NCBI RefSeq assembly: GCF_014205795.1
Contig: NZ_JACHCN010000007.1
Location: forward strand, 1 to 64,000
DNA: 64,000 nucleotides
Source of the DNA: Rhodanobacter sp. MP7CTX1
GTDB taxonomy: Bacteria; Pseudomonadota; Gammaproteobacteria; Xanthomonadales; Rhodanobacteraceae
Reading direction: 5' to 3'
Under the pieces are notes generated by a model that worked only from the letters and a program-made list of their open reading frames with translations, was not told the DNA's origin and made no database searches. Positions 26,421 through 35,021 of this stretch are shown piece by piece. Both the position numbers and the translations under genes were made by a program. Numbering within the stretch: position 1 is the stretch's first letter; every line of letters begins with the position of its first letter.

Positions 26421-28563
26421 GCGCAGCGCCAGCGTCGCCGCTGTTCCAAGCGTTCCGGCAGCTGCCTTTGTGTTGCAGCGAAAATGTAGCTGTGGCCGGC
26501 ATACATCCGGCGGTGAAACGTGCAGCGAATGCGGCAAGAAGAAGCATGCTTTGCAGCGCAGGGCGGAGTCTGGCAGCTCTTTTGATGGGCCAGTACCAGA
26601 CTCCGTGATGGATGTGTTGCGTTCAACTGGCACGCCACTCGACCCTGTTGTCCGGCAGTACATGGAGCCTCGATTTGGCCATGATTTCTCCGGGGTACGC
26701 GTGCATTCCGATAGCAGCGCAGCGAACTCCGCAAGGGCGGTCGGTGCGTTCGCCTACACCGTGGGGCAACACATTGTCTTCGCCGAGGGACAGCATGCCC
26801 CGCATTCCGCGGTAGGCCAGCACTTGCTGGCCCACGAATTGACGCATTCCATCCAGCAACGTACATCCCCGATATCGTTGAATCCCCGTCTTGTCGTGGG
26901 CGCAGTGGACACGGCCGCCGAGATCGAGGCGGATCGCGTCGCTGACCGCGTCGTTGCAGGTGACGTCGCCCCCGCGGTCCATGTCGCGCCTGCTCCTGTC
27001 CTGCAAAGAGCGCCGGGGCCAACGCTGGTCGACAAGCCCGTCGGCACCGACAGCGACGACGCCAAAGCCGAGCCTGATTTCACTTCACCGCAGCAGCGAG
27101 GCGGTCAGGGAAGGGCAGCAACCGTCGACGGCGGAAAGCGCGGGGACGACGAGGTCAAGATCCACGTCGTGCGCTACCTGTGCGCCTGCGCCGGACACAA
27201 CGAGCTACGTCCAAAGGCATCGGGGCACCTGAAACCCAATCCGGGTGGAACGCTCGAGCTCTGCGATGGCGACGTTACCGTGGGTGTCTTTGGCGACATT
27301 GTTCCCCGAACCGCCACGAAGGGTACGGTGAAAGTCGGCGTGGACCTCAATGTCGCAAACCGTGTGAATGTCGATGTTCATGGTAAAGCGCAGAACACCG
27401 GGACGGAGCCGCAGGTCGGCCCCGGAGTCGAGGGCCGGGTCAAACTGCCTGGCGGAGGACAGGTGGGGGTCGGTGGCGATGCCCTGAAGGGAACCCAGTC
27501 GGGAAAGTGGAACATCGAAGGGGATGTCGGCTACGAGACGCCTGGCGGGACGAAGATCGGCGTCAAGGTCACCGACACACCGGGTGGCCCATACACCATC
27601 ACGCCTGTCGTGGGTGGAAATCTTCCTGGCCAAAACGTGAGCAACCAGACGTGCCGCTCATGCAAGTGTCCGCTGTTCTATCAGTGCTATGAGGACATTC
27701 CGCCGCGCCCCTACGAGACGCCCACCAGCTACGACGTCGAGCAGCGTGGTCGCCTGCGGTACTACTTCAGTCTCGACAAAGCTGATGACACGACGGATGC
27801 GCAGCTCAAAAATGAGTCGAAGCAAACGCTTGACCTGGCTGCGCAACAGGTCGCGGCGGGCAGTCAGATCAGTTCGATTACTGGCTACGCCTCGCCCGAG
27901 GACAATCGCGAGAAGCCCGAACCCAATCAGAAACTTTCACTGGCACGCGCGCAGCGCCTACGCGACCTACTGGCGAAGCGGCTCGGGTCGGGTGTTTCGT
28001 TGCCGGCACCCATTGCTGGCGGTGAACTGCTGGGACGTGTGCCAGCAATTACGCCGGGAAGCGCCCTGGCCGACGCGATGCTCAGCGTGGGTTTCGGCGA
28101 TGCAGAAGACGTCACGCAGTTCCTGATCGGCAGCGACATCCCGAACACCAAGCTAGCCGATCAGTTCCTTGGCTTGCTCGACCGTGTGACCGACCCGGCA
28201 GATCGGCTGAAGCTGTTCGGGGTGGACGCCAGCTCGCCGGCGGCGCCCAAGCTGCTGGCGGCCATCGAAGAATTCCGCAAGAACCGCGGCAGGGGACGCC
28301 GGCCGTGGGAAGGCATCTTTGGATACCTGCGCTATGCGACGGTCGAGATCAGCAGCAAGCACAAGGAAGCGGGCACGGAGCAGCACACCACCGAGGGATC
28401 GTTCACTCCCATGAGCGATGACGCGTGCAAACCCTATGCGCGCCATGCGGAAGGCGAGGACAGTTTTGGGCCGGCTCAGGAAAAGCCAGCCGAACACTCC
28501 GACTGCCCACTGGGTGAGCCGGCCAACCAGCCGAAGACGGCAAGCGTATGCAAATACAACTGA
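26413..28563 (+). CDS. DUF4157 (eCIS core) protein with C-terminal OmpA-like domain
   Basis: This is a 716-residue candidate cargo or effector. An N-terminal Cys element, LQRKCSCG with CxC at 25/27 and CSEC at 37/40, precedes the DUF4157 domain (about residues 58-150: LRSTGTPLDPVVRQYMEPRFG, FSGVRVHSDSSAANSARAVGAFAYTVGQHIVF, HLLAHELTHSIQQR). HELTH (141-145) is a zinc-metallopeptidase-type motif. The middle (about 250-410) is Gly-rich and beta-like (VEGRVKLPGGGQVGVGG and similar), then CRSCKCPLFYQCYE. Residues about 440-530 resemble an OmpA-like fold (LRYYFSLDKADD, ITGYASPED, LARAQRLRDLLAKRLG). DUF4157 is the domain most linked to eCIS cargo. Start 26413 overlaps the previous gene. Confidence 0.85.
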   Translation: MTERSASVAAVPSVPAAAFVLQRKCSCGRHTSGGETCSECGKKKHALQRRAESGSSFDGPVPDSVMDVLRSTGTPLDPVVRQYMEPRFGHDFSGVRVHSDSSAANSARAVGAFAYTVGQHIVFAEGQHAPHSAVGQHLLAHELTHSIQQRTSPISLNPRLVVGAVDTAAEIEADRVADRVVAGDVAPAVHVAPAPVLQRAPGPTLVDKPVGTDSDDAKAEPDFTSPQQRGGQGRAATVDGGKRGDDEVKIHVVRYLCACAGHNELRPKASGHLKPNPGGTLELCDGDVTVGVFGDIVPRTATKGTVKVGVDLNVANRVNVDVHGKAQNTGTEPQVGPGVEGRVKLPGGGQVGVGGDALKGTQSGKWNIEGDVGYETPGGTKIGVKVTDTPGGPYTITPVVGGNLPGQNVSNQTCRSCKCPLFYQCYEDIPPRPYETPTSYDVEQRGRLRYYFSLDKADDTTDAQLKNESKQTLDLAAQQVAAGSQISSITGYASPEDNREKPEPNQKLSLARAQRLRDLLAKRLGSGVSLPAPIAGGELLGRVPAITPGSALADAMLSVGFGDAEDVTQFLIGSDIPNTKLADQFLGLLDRVTDPADRLKLFGVDASSPAAPKLLAAIEEFRKNRGRGRRPWEGIFGYLRYATVEISSKHKEAGTEQHTTEGSFTPMSDDACKPYARHAEGEDSFGPAQEKPAEHSDCPLGEPANQPKTASVCKYN

Positions 28564-28626
28564 TCAACCCGATCGGCTGGTGGGGCAGGCCTTATTCCTG
28601 CTTCGGTGATCGCGATTGGCGGCGTT
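28564..28626. other. Short gap inside the eCIS operon
   Basis: These 63 bases are one of only a few breaks between genes of the operon. They contain neither a U-tract terminator nor a clear promoter. An in-frame GTG at 28606 could be an alternative start for the following gene. Confidence 0.4.
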
Positions 28627-30807
28627 ATGGCGGAGTTGCGGATGAGCCTTGAAGTCTCCAGGTACGCTCATGCACGGGTCGCATCGCATGTGGCTGGGAC
28701 AGCGATGCAGCGCAGTGTCGCGCGCGCAACCGAAAAAAGCACAGATCTGCCGCGGGGCATGATGCGCAAGTGTGCCTGCGGCAATCACACGCCAGCAGGA
28801 AGCACCTGCCAGGCGTGTCAAGACGGGCAGGCCAGGTTGCAACGACGTGCGGCTGTCAATCACGACGTACCGACGCCGGTCCCCTCCATCGTTCACGAGG
28901 TGCTGCGTTCGAGTGGACAGGCGCTTGATGCCGAAACTCGCGCGTTTTTTGAGCCGCGCTTTGGGCACAATTTCAGTAGCGTCCGGGTCCACGTCGATGC
29001 CAGGGCGGCGCAGTCTGCACGGGCGGTGCAGGCGCTGGCATACACGGTGGGAAGCAACATCGTGTTCGGCGCCAATCAATTCGCGCCGGGCAGTCGTGAC
29101 GGACGTGGGCTGCTGGGGCATGAACTTGCGCACACCCTCCAGCAGCGTCAGTCCAGCGGCGGCCTGTCGCTGAACTGCGGCGAGCGTTCGCTGGAAGAAG
29201 GCGCCGAGGTCGCGGGCCGCGAGCTTGCTGATGGCAGGGCGGTCTCGGGGAGATTTTCGACGGGCGCGCTGCGGGTGTCGCGCCAACCGGATGCGGCCGC
29301 GGAGCGGGCCAAGGCTGTCGCCGAAGCGAACACAGCACTCGCCGAGATGGACGCGGAGGATAAGGCGGACGATGCAGCGTCCGACCCGCCCGCTACCGCC
29401 AAGAAAAAGCCGTCGCAATTTTCGCCGGGAGGATTTTCGGACGAGGATGCACAAAAGCTGTTGAACGACGCTCAATCGCGAATGGTGTTTCTGGAAAAGG
29501 CCATGGACCTTGCCGAAAAGCAGGCGCGCCGGTCGCAGTTCTTCGAAAAGCACGGAAATCTCAGCGGAACACGGCTGAAGCGTGCGTTGGGCGACGCCGA
29601 GTTCCGCAAGGAGATGGCTGAGCTGGATATTTCGTGGGATCCAAAGACCGAGGATTTCATCCGCAACGCCTACGTCGACAAGCTGGAGGCGCCGATCAAT
29701 GCCGACAAGGAGGCCAAACGGACCTACGACGATTATCTTTGGGGCATGACCCACAATCAGCCGGAAGAGGAGTCACGGTTCCATGCCGCCGTAGGTTTCA
29801 TCTGCCGGCATACGAACCCCTGCGCCAGCAACATGGAGCAGTTTCACCACGATATGGAAAGTGGCATGAGTCGCGACGAGGCATTGAATCGCGGGATGGC
29901 CCGGGTCGCCGTATTTGCCGAAACGGCAGCACTACCCGGCGGTCCGAGTGGGCCCATCGCCGTCGGACCCGTGGAGCCTCCGGCCGGTCCGGTGGAAATG
30001 TCGCCGTCGGAGCCGGTCGAATCGGGTGACCTGTCATCGACCAAGAAGGCCTCGCCACCCCCACCGCCGCCGCCTGGGCGACCACCGGCCGAAACATTGA
30101 AGGCTTCACCACCGCCACCGCCGGTCAACACCAGCGCGAGCCGGCCTACAGCCACACCAGTCGCGGGCAAGGCGCCGGCGTCGGTGAGCGAAGCGGAAGT
30201 TGTCGCCGCCTACGAGCGCGATCCGTCCACGATTTCGACCCATTCCAGTTCCAGATATCACCAGCAGGTGTGGCGGGAAAATGGTGGTGGCTCGGCACGA
30301 CCGCCTATGGCGTACCGTATCGGCGATCGCATCGTAGTGGACGTCGAGCAGTGGCTCTCCACGTCGCGGCCTTACATCGGGATCAAGCTTCGGCCCGGAG
30401 CTTCGGCGCCACCGTGGAAAAGCGGTCCAGGTGCTCAACCTGACGCAGTTACCCCACCGGCCAAACGCCCGCCCGATCCCGGAGTTGGAACCGCCGATAC
30501 GGGCAAAGCTTCGGTGCCGGAAAAGCCAAAGGGCGGTGTCCAGACGGGTGCCGCATCGGACGAATCCAAACAGCCGATGGCGCCGGCGCAGCGACGTGGG
30601 GGCCGGATGATGCCGAAGGATCCACCTCAGGCCGCCAGTCCCGAGGTCGTCGCCCGGCTTGGTTCGCGGGCCAGATATTCGGTGGACCACGACCACCATC
30701 AACAGGCCTGGGAATTATTGGGTGGGCGTGGAACAGCCCCGCCGGCGTTCTATTCCGAAGGCAACGCTTATCTCGATCCGTCGCGTTGGCCACCCACCAT
30801 GAAATGA
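28627..30807 (+). CDS. DUF4157 (eCIS core) protein with Pro-rich linker and duplicated C-terminal module
   Basis: This is a 726-residue candidate cargo toxin. The N-terminus has the Cys element MMRKCACG (CxC 49/51) and CQAC (61-64). The DUF4157 domain (about 80-175) contains PRFGHNFSSVRVHVDARAAQ and HELAH (165-169). A charged helical region (about 215-420) follows, then a hydrophobic Gly/Pro stretch and a proline-rich linker (about 476-500). Two related modules of about 55 residues end the protein: EVVAAYERDP...YHQQVWRENGG...PP and EVVARLGSRA...HHQQAWELLGG...PP, each closing with a D...W pair (about 521-577 and 670-724). I do not recognise this module. Start ATG 28627 is one option; GTG 28606 and ATG 28642 are others. 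Confidence 0.82.
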   Translation: MAELRMSLEVSRYAHARVASHVAGTAMQRSVARATEKSTDLPRGMMRKCACGNHTPAGSTCQACQDGQARLQRRAAVNHDVPTPVPSIVHEVLRSSGQALDAETRAFFEPRFGHNFSSVRVHVDARAAQSARAVQALAYTVGSNIVFGANQFAPGSRDGRGLLGHELAHTLQQRQSSGGLSLNCGERSLEEGAEVAGRELADGRAVSGRFSTGALRVSRQPDAAAERAKAVAEANTALAEMDAEDKADDAASDPPATAKKKPSQFSPGGFSDEDAQKLLNDAQSRMVFLEKAMDLAEKQARRSQFFEKHGNLSGTRLKRALGDAEFRKEMAELDISWDPKTEDFIRNAYVDKLEAPINADKEAKRTYDDYLWGMTHNQPEEESRFHAAVGFICRHTNPCASNMEQFHHDMESGMSRDEALNRGMARVAVFAETAALPGGPSGPIAVGPVEPPAGPVEMSPSEPVESGDLSSTKKASPPPPPPPGRPPAETLKASPPPPPVNTSASRPTATPVAGKAPASVSEAEVVAAYERDPSTISTHSSSRYHQQVWRENGGGSARPPMAYRIGDRIVVDVEQWLSTSRPYIGIKLRPGASAPPWKSGPGAQPDAVTPPAKRPPDPGVGTADTGKASVPEKPKGGVQTGAASDESKQPMAPAQRRGGRMMPKDPPQAASPEVVARLGSRARYSVDHDHHQQAWELLGGRGTAPPAFYSEGNAYLDPSRWPPTMK

Positions 30808-30937
30808 AACATGGAGTGCCTTTGTCGGGGAATAGGATTCGAGTCGAAATATTTGATTCAAGCAGTGAGTGAAGGATCGAGAAGATGAACATGCGATTGA
30901 AAACACTGATAGAGGCCGCGTTTCCAGTGAGCAAGTC

Positions 30938-31217
30938 ATGAACATCATCAACAGCATCTTCGACGGTCTGCTCGGTTATGAGTGCCTGATGTTGATCTGT
31001 GGTTTCACTTATCGCCAAACAGTTGCAGGACACGAGTACGCCACTGCTGGCGGAGTCGCATATCGCGCTGGCCAAGGCGTATGTCGTGTTGGACGAACCG
31101 CACAACGCGCAAACCAACGTCGAGGCGGCAATGAAGATGAACCCGCAGCTCCTGGTCAATCCCGCGCTTCTGCATGCGGTTCAAGCCAACAACACCCAGC
31201 AATCACCGGAGCACTGA
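30938..31217 (+). pseudogene. Probable decayed membrane/TPR-like eCIS gene
   Basis: A frame starting at ATG 30938 reads MNIINSIFDGLLGYECLMLICGF, an N-terminal helix leading into a hydrophobic segment. In the next frame, GTG 30999 to 31217 reads IAKQLQDTSTPLLAESHIALAKAYVVLDEPHNAQTNVEAAMKMNP, which looks like one or two TPR helices. Proteins with a '...FGYE' start, membrane segments and a C-terminal TPR-like part occur in some eCIS operons, as I recall. Here the two ends appear joined out of frame near 30999, with the middle missing. Alternatively the 72-residue second frame is a real small gene with a GTG start. Stops block it upstream. Confidence is moderate. Confidence 0.5.
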
Positions 31218-31219
31218 GC

Positions 31220-31975
31220 ATGGATACCTTGCGCAAGGGCGATCAAGGTCAGCAGGTTGACCAGCTGCAACAGTTGCTGGTGCAACGCGGCTATCAGGCC
31301 AACGTGAATGGCACGTTCGACACGAAGACGTGGCAGGCGGTACGTGCGTTCCAGACGCAGAACCTCGACCAGCATGGTCAGCCTTTGGTTGTTGATGGCG
31401 CGGTCGGTCCGTTGACGTGGTGGAGCCTGCAAAACCCGAAGCCCTCCATCGACACACCGACGGCAGTCGACTACGCCACGATGCCGACAAGCGGTGGCAG
31501 CACCATCGGACGCGCAGCACTTGCGGCAGCGATCGGTGAACTGAAGGCGGGGGCGTGCGAGGTCGGCGGCGACAACTGCGGTCCGTTCGTCAGCAAGTAT
31601 CTTGCGCCCGCCGGTGTGGCCCAAGGTAACGCATGGTGCGCCAGCTTCGTCAGTTGGTGCTTCCTGCAGGCAAGCGGCGGCAACAAGTCGGCCATGCCGT
31701 TTGCCTATGTGCCCGGTGCGCGCGACATGCTGGCGGAATTCAAGCAGAAGGGTTGGTCGTCCGCGCCGGGCAGCGGCTACGTGCCGCAACCGGGTGACAT
31801 CGTGGTGTGGTGGCGGGTGAGCCTGCAGGGCTGGCTGGGTCACGTTGGTCTTGTGCATTGTGTGCAGGACGGCATGCTCTATACCATCGAGGGCAATCGC
31901 AGTCCTCGTGTTCAGGGCTTTTCTTATGTGCTGAGCCGCATGGAGCAGCTGCTCGGTTTTGGGCACGTGCCATGA
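31220..31975 (+). CDS. Peptidoglycan-binding amidase-like protein (CHAP/NlpC type) of the eCIS operon
   Basis: This 251-residue protein has two parts. Residues 1-75 are a peptidoglycan-binding domain (LRKGDQGQQVDQLQQLLVQRGY, NGTFDTKTWQAVRAFQ, DGAVGPLTWWSL). Residues about 100-245 are a Cys-peptidase or amidase domain: AWCASFVSW with candidate nucleophile Cys, GDIVVWWRVS, GHVGLVHCV with the His, and IEGN as the polar partner. There is no signal peptide. It could cut the wall of a target, or help release particles from the producer, since eCIS particles are freed by lysis. Its location between structural genes supports a role in the system. It starts 2 bases after the decayed gene and overlaps the next by 4 bases. 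Confidence 0.85.
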   Translation: MDTLRKGDQGQQVDQLQQLLVQRGYQANVNGTFDTKTWQAVRAFQTQNLDQHGQPLVVDGAVGPLTWWSLQNPKPSIDTPTAVDYATMPTSGGSTIGRAALAAAIGELKAGACEVGGDNCGPFVSKYLAPAGVAQGNAWCASFVSWCFLQASGGNKSAMPFAYVPGARDMLAEFKQKGWSSAPGSGYVPQPGDIVVWWRVSLQGWLGHVGLVHCVQDGMLYTIEGNRSPRVQGFSYVLSRMEQLLGFGHVP

Positions 31976-32916
31976 GCGCATTCGCACAAGAGCGGTCATC
32001 GCCTGCACGGGCCCTGCCTGCGCCAGCGGTCGCGCTGAAGCGCAAGTGCGGCTGCGGTGCGCATGGTGCGAGCTGTCCCAGATGCCGTGAGCAAACTCGC
32101 GCAGTGGTACCGATGACGGCGCCGCAACGAGCCAGATTCATGCTCGAAAGCGATGGCAGTATCCATGCCATGTCGGCACCGGTCGCACAGGACTTCGCAC
32201 GTCTTCCGGTCAACGGCGCACACGACAACCTTGACGGTAACGACGACGATGAAGGCCTGGAGTCGGTCAACGCGCCGCCGCAGGGTGGAAAGGCTGCGGG
32301 CACACCACCACCGGCGCTGCGCCCGACCGGCACTCACGTCGATGCCACCACAGACTTCACCGCAGATGCGTTGAAAGCGGGCTTTCTGTCCGGCATGGGC
32401 ATCATCGCGCGCATGCAGGTGCTGCCCAACAGCACGGCATGGGACGGCAAAGAAGTGGTGGAGTCCCTCTCGCAAACCTCGTCCAGCTGTCCCGATACCT
32501 TGACCAGGCCTGGCCCATGCAACGGTCATTCGCACTTCCCTATCGGTGCGCAAATGCGCGGTCGTGGCGTGCGCCCTGTGCAGCCGGCTTTGTCCAGTCA
32601 TTTCTACGATGTGCACACCTCGCAGTCCGAAAGTGTGAGCTTTCTGCACGATGCCACGCGCAACCCGAAGAACCTCAGCTCGTGCCAGTCGGTGTGCCGC
32701 CAGGACTACGCTTTCGATGGCGTGGTGATTGGTTCGCACAGCATTACCCGGCAGTTTCGCAAGGGCACGTATGGAGGACATGACGTCACCATCGTCGACG
32801 TCACCAAGGCTGACATTGCCACCACGCCGCCTGGCAGCACGACGCCGGCCGGTGGGCAGGGCAGCGGAAGTGGGAGCGGGAGCCCATCAGCAACCCCTGG
32901 AGCAAAGAAGCCATGA
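31972..32916 (+). CDS. eCIS-associated candidate cargo with N-terminal Cys element
   Basis: This 314-residue protein has no family I recognise. Its N-terminus has LKRKCGCG (CxC 26/28) and CPRC (35-38), the same kind of element as in the two DUF4157 proteins of this operon, but DUF4157 itself is absent. A flexible acidic stretch (about 80-115) follows. The main domain (about 125-285) is rich in paired Cys and His: SSSCPDTLTRPGPCNGHSHFPIGAQMRGRGV, SHFYDVHTSQSES and LSSCQSVCRQDYAFDG. The pattern suggests a disulfide- or metal-stabilised domain. The last about 30 residues are Gly/Ser-rich. The start overlaps the amidase gene and the end overlaps the gp53-like gene by 4 bases. Confidence 0.75.
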   Translation: MSAFAQERSSPARALPAPAVALKRKCGCGAHGASCPRCREQTRAVVPMTAPQRARFMLESDGSIHAMSAPVAQDFARLPVNGAHDNLDGNDDDEGLESVNAPPQGGKAAGTPPPALRPTGTHVDATTDFTADALKAGFLSGMGIIARMQVLPNSTAWDGKEVVESLSQTSSSCPDTLTRPGPCNGHSHFPIGAQMRGRGVRPVQPALSSHFYDVHTSQSESVSFLHDATRNPKNLSSCQSVCRQDYAFDGVVIGSHSITRQFRKGTYGGHDVTIVDVTKADIATTPPGSTTPAGGQGSGSGSGSPSATPGAKKP

Positions 32917-33572
32917 GTAGCTTCCCCGGCTCGCCGCGCATTCTCAAAGCAGGGTTGGTGCTGATCGACCCGGACAGCGCCGCCGTGCTGCGGGTGATCG
33001 CGCTGCAATACAACCCTGATTCGCTCACGCGCTCGCTGGCGGTACAGGCGATCAGCGCGGATGGCGGCGATCGCTCCGAAGTGCTGCGTCTGAAGGGGCC
33101 TCCGGTGGAGACGATCAAGCTGGAAGCGGAAATCGATGCTACCGACCAGCTGGAGTTTCCGGATCAGAACACGGTGACGACGCAGTCGGGCATCTTCGCC
33201 CAGCTCGCCACGCTGGAGACGATGATCTATCCCACCAGTGCGCAATTGAATATGAACGACGCGCTCGCGCAGATCGGCACGCTGGAAATCATCCCGATGG
33301 AAACGCCGCTGGCACTGTTCGTGTGGAGCCAGACGCGCATCCTGCCGGTGCGCGTGACCGAGCTGAGTATCACCGAGGAAGCGTTCGATACATCGCTCAA
33401 TCCGATTCGCGCGAAGGTGAGCCTGGGGTTGCGCGTGCTGTCGGTAAACGACGTACCGACCGGCCACAAGGCGGCAAGCCTGTTCATGAGTTATCTGCAG
33501 CAGAAGGAGCGGCTTGCCGGTGCCAGCCCGGTGGTGCCGCTGTCCGCGTTGGGGATTACCGGAGTGCCGTGA
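32913..33572 (+). CDS. eCIS baseplate/tube-initiator protein (Afp7/gp53-like, without LysM)
   Basis: This 219-residue protein starts ILKAGLVLIDPDSAAVLRVIALQYNPDSLTRSL, the usual start of the Afp7/Pvc7 'LysM/gp53-like' group, followed by LRLKGPPVETIKLEAEIDATDQLEFP, LATLETMIYPTSAQL and PLALFVWSQTRILPVRVTELSITEEAFDTSLNPIRAKVSLGLRVL. The last segment is a tube-like beta domain. In Afp7 a LysM domain is fused at the C-terminus; here it is a separate gene immediately downstream (33572). The protein probably sits between tube and hub at the baseplate centre. The stop TGA overlaps the next ATG (TGATG). Confidence 0.9.
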   Translation: MSSFPGSPRILKAGLVLIDPDSAAVLRVIALQYNPDSLTRSLAVQAISADGGDRSEVLRLKGPPVETIKLEAEIDATDQLEFPDQNTVTTQSGIFAQLATLETMIYPTSAQLNMNDALAQIGTLEIIPMETPLALFVWSQTRILPVRVTELSITEEAFDTSLNPIRAKVSLGLRVLSVNDVPTGHKAASLFMSYLQQKERLAGASPVVPLSALGITGVP

Positions 33573-33892
33573 TGACTGCCAACTTCCCTGCCACCAGTCG
33601 CTATGCCTTGACCCCGACGGGCACGTTCGTGCGCGCAGACGGCACACCGGTCACTTACCTGTGTCGACGCTTCGTGCCTGCGCCGGAGAGCTTCGCGCTG
33701 TTGCAGTGGCACCGCGTGGTGCAGAACGAGCGGCTGGATAATATCGCGGCGCAATATCTCGGCGACCCCGAACAGTTCTGGCGTCTGTGCGATGCCAATC
33801 GCGCGCTGTGTCCCGACGAACTCACCGCAACGATTGGCCGCAAGCTGGCTATCACCTTGCCCGAAGGCATTCCGGGGGTGCCGCATGCTTAA
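33572..33892 (+). CDS. LysM-like baseplate protein
   Basis: This 106-residue protein centres on a LysM-like motif: WHRVVQNERLDNIAAQYLGDPEQFWRLCDANRALCPDELTATIGRKLAITLP (about residues 44-97), with the pattern 'grldniA..YlGdp..fW.icdAN' typical of the LysM part of gp53/Afp7. In T4 gp53 and Afp7 this domain helps clamp baseplate wedges to the hub. Its N-terminus is a short strand-rich segment with YLCRRFVPAP. The gene overlaps its upstream partner (TGATG) and its last 8 bases overlap the start of the hub gene, so translation of all three is probably coupled. Confidence 0.88.
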   Translation: MTANFPATSRYALTPTGTFVRADGTPVTYLCRRFVPAPESFALLQWHRVVQNERLDNIAAQYLGDPEQFWRLCDANRALCPDELTATIGRKLAITLPEGIPGVPHA

Positions 33893-35021
33893 AGGCGTGC
33901 ACCTGACCTTGCTGGTCGGACCTGTGGTGCCGGTGCCGGTGCCGCAAGTGGTGCTCGATGCGTTGACCCAGATCGAGGTGGTGACGCCGGACGAAGCAGC
34001 GGGTGCGTTCACGCTCAACTTCACGCTGAGCGTTCAATCGCCGCTGCAGACTTTGTTCCTGCTCAGCGGTGGCAGCGTTGTCCCACTATTGCGAGTGATC
34101 GTGGTAGTGACGGTGAACGGCACACCGCAAGTGCTGATCGATGGCGTGGTGACCAAGACCGAAATTACTCCGGGCGCAGATCAACGGCATACCAACCTGC
34201 AGGTGACCGGCGACGATCTCACTGCGGTAATGCAGAAGCTGGAGTTTTCCGGGTTGCCTGGTCTGCCTTATCCGGCGATGCCGGCGGAAGCCATCGTCGC
34301 GCTGCTGGTGGCGAAGTATGCCTTCCTCGGCATCGTGCCGCTGGTGATTCCGAGCATCGCGATCGATGTACCGATTCCCACGGATCGCATTCCCACACAG
34401 CAGGGCAGCGATCTGGAGTATGTGCGTACGCTGGCTGAGCGCGTGGGTTATGTGTTCTATCTCGATCCCGGCCCCGCACCGGGCATGAGCACGGCCTATT
34501 GGGGGCCGAAGATCAAGGTGGGCGTGCCGCAACCAGCGTTGAACGCGGACATGGACGCGGCCAGCAATGTCGACAGCCTCAGCTTCAGCTACGACGGCAA
34601 TGCGCGCAGCCTGCCGATCGTCTACATCCAGAACGAGCAGACCAAGATACCGCTGCCGATGCCGATACCGGATATCAGTCCACTCAATCCACAGCTCGGC
34701 CTGATCGACCCGCCGCCGCAGAAATTCCGCGTGCTGCCGGAGACGGCCAAGTACACGCCGATACGCGCGATGTTGCTTGGCATGGCCGAGGCATCGAAAT
34801 CTGCCGATACGGTTACCGGCAAGGGCACCCTCGATGTCACGCGCTATGGCCAGGTACTGAAGGCGCGTCAGCTGGTGGGCGTGCGCGGAGTTGGCCCGGC
34901 GTTCGACGGCCTGCACTACGTGAGCGAGGTGCGCCATACGATCAAGCGGGGCGAGTACAAACAGAGCTTCAACCTTTCGCGCAAAGGCCTCATTTCGACC
35001 GTGCCGGTGGTGCCGCCATGA
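33885..35021 (+). CDS. eCIS hub protein (gp27-like; N-terminal half of Afp8)
   Basis: This 378-residue protein resembles the T4 gp27/VgrG N-terminal hub domain. Features are the beta-rich start (VHLTLLVGPVVPVPVP), the phrase PLLRVIVVVTVNGTPQVLIDGVVTKTEI typical of hub beta barrels, LQVTGDDLTAVMQKLEF, then YVRTLAERVGYVFYLDPGPAPGMSTAYWGPK, and the ending LHYVSEVRHTIKRGEYKQSFNLSRKGL, which is the conserved hub motif YYV..V.H.I..G.Y.Q.F.L.R.G. The spike part is a separate gene directly after it, so the Afp8-type fused hub-spike is split here. Starts at ATG 33885 inside the LysM gene and overlaps the spike gene by 4 bases. Confidence 0.92.
   Translation: MLKGVHLTLLVGPVVPVPVPQVVLDALTQIEVVTPDEAAGAFTLNFTLSVQSPLQTLFLLSGGSVVPLLRVIVVVTVNGTPQVLIDGVVTKTEITPGADQRHTNLQVTGDDLTAVMQKLEFSGLPGLPYPAMPAEAIVALLVAKYAFLGIVPLVIPSIAIDVPIPTDRIPTQQGSDLEYVRTLAERVGYVFYLDPGPAPGMSTAYWGPKIKVGVPQPALNADMDAASNVDSLSFSYDGNARSLPIVYIQNEQTKIPLPMPIPDISPLNPQLGLIDPPPQKFRVLPETAKYTPIRAMLLGMAEASKSADTVTGKGTLDVTRYGQVLKARQLVGVRGVGPAFDGLHYVSEVRHTIKRGEYKQSFNLSRKGLISTVPVVPP

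Noticed and set aside
26833..29133. HELTH and HELAH motifs as proof of active metalloproteases
   Set aside because: Short HExxH-like strings are part of the DUF4157 pattern. No third metal ligand could be assigned with confidence, so protease activity is not claimed.
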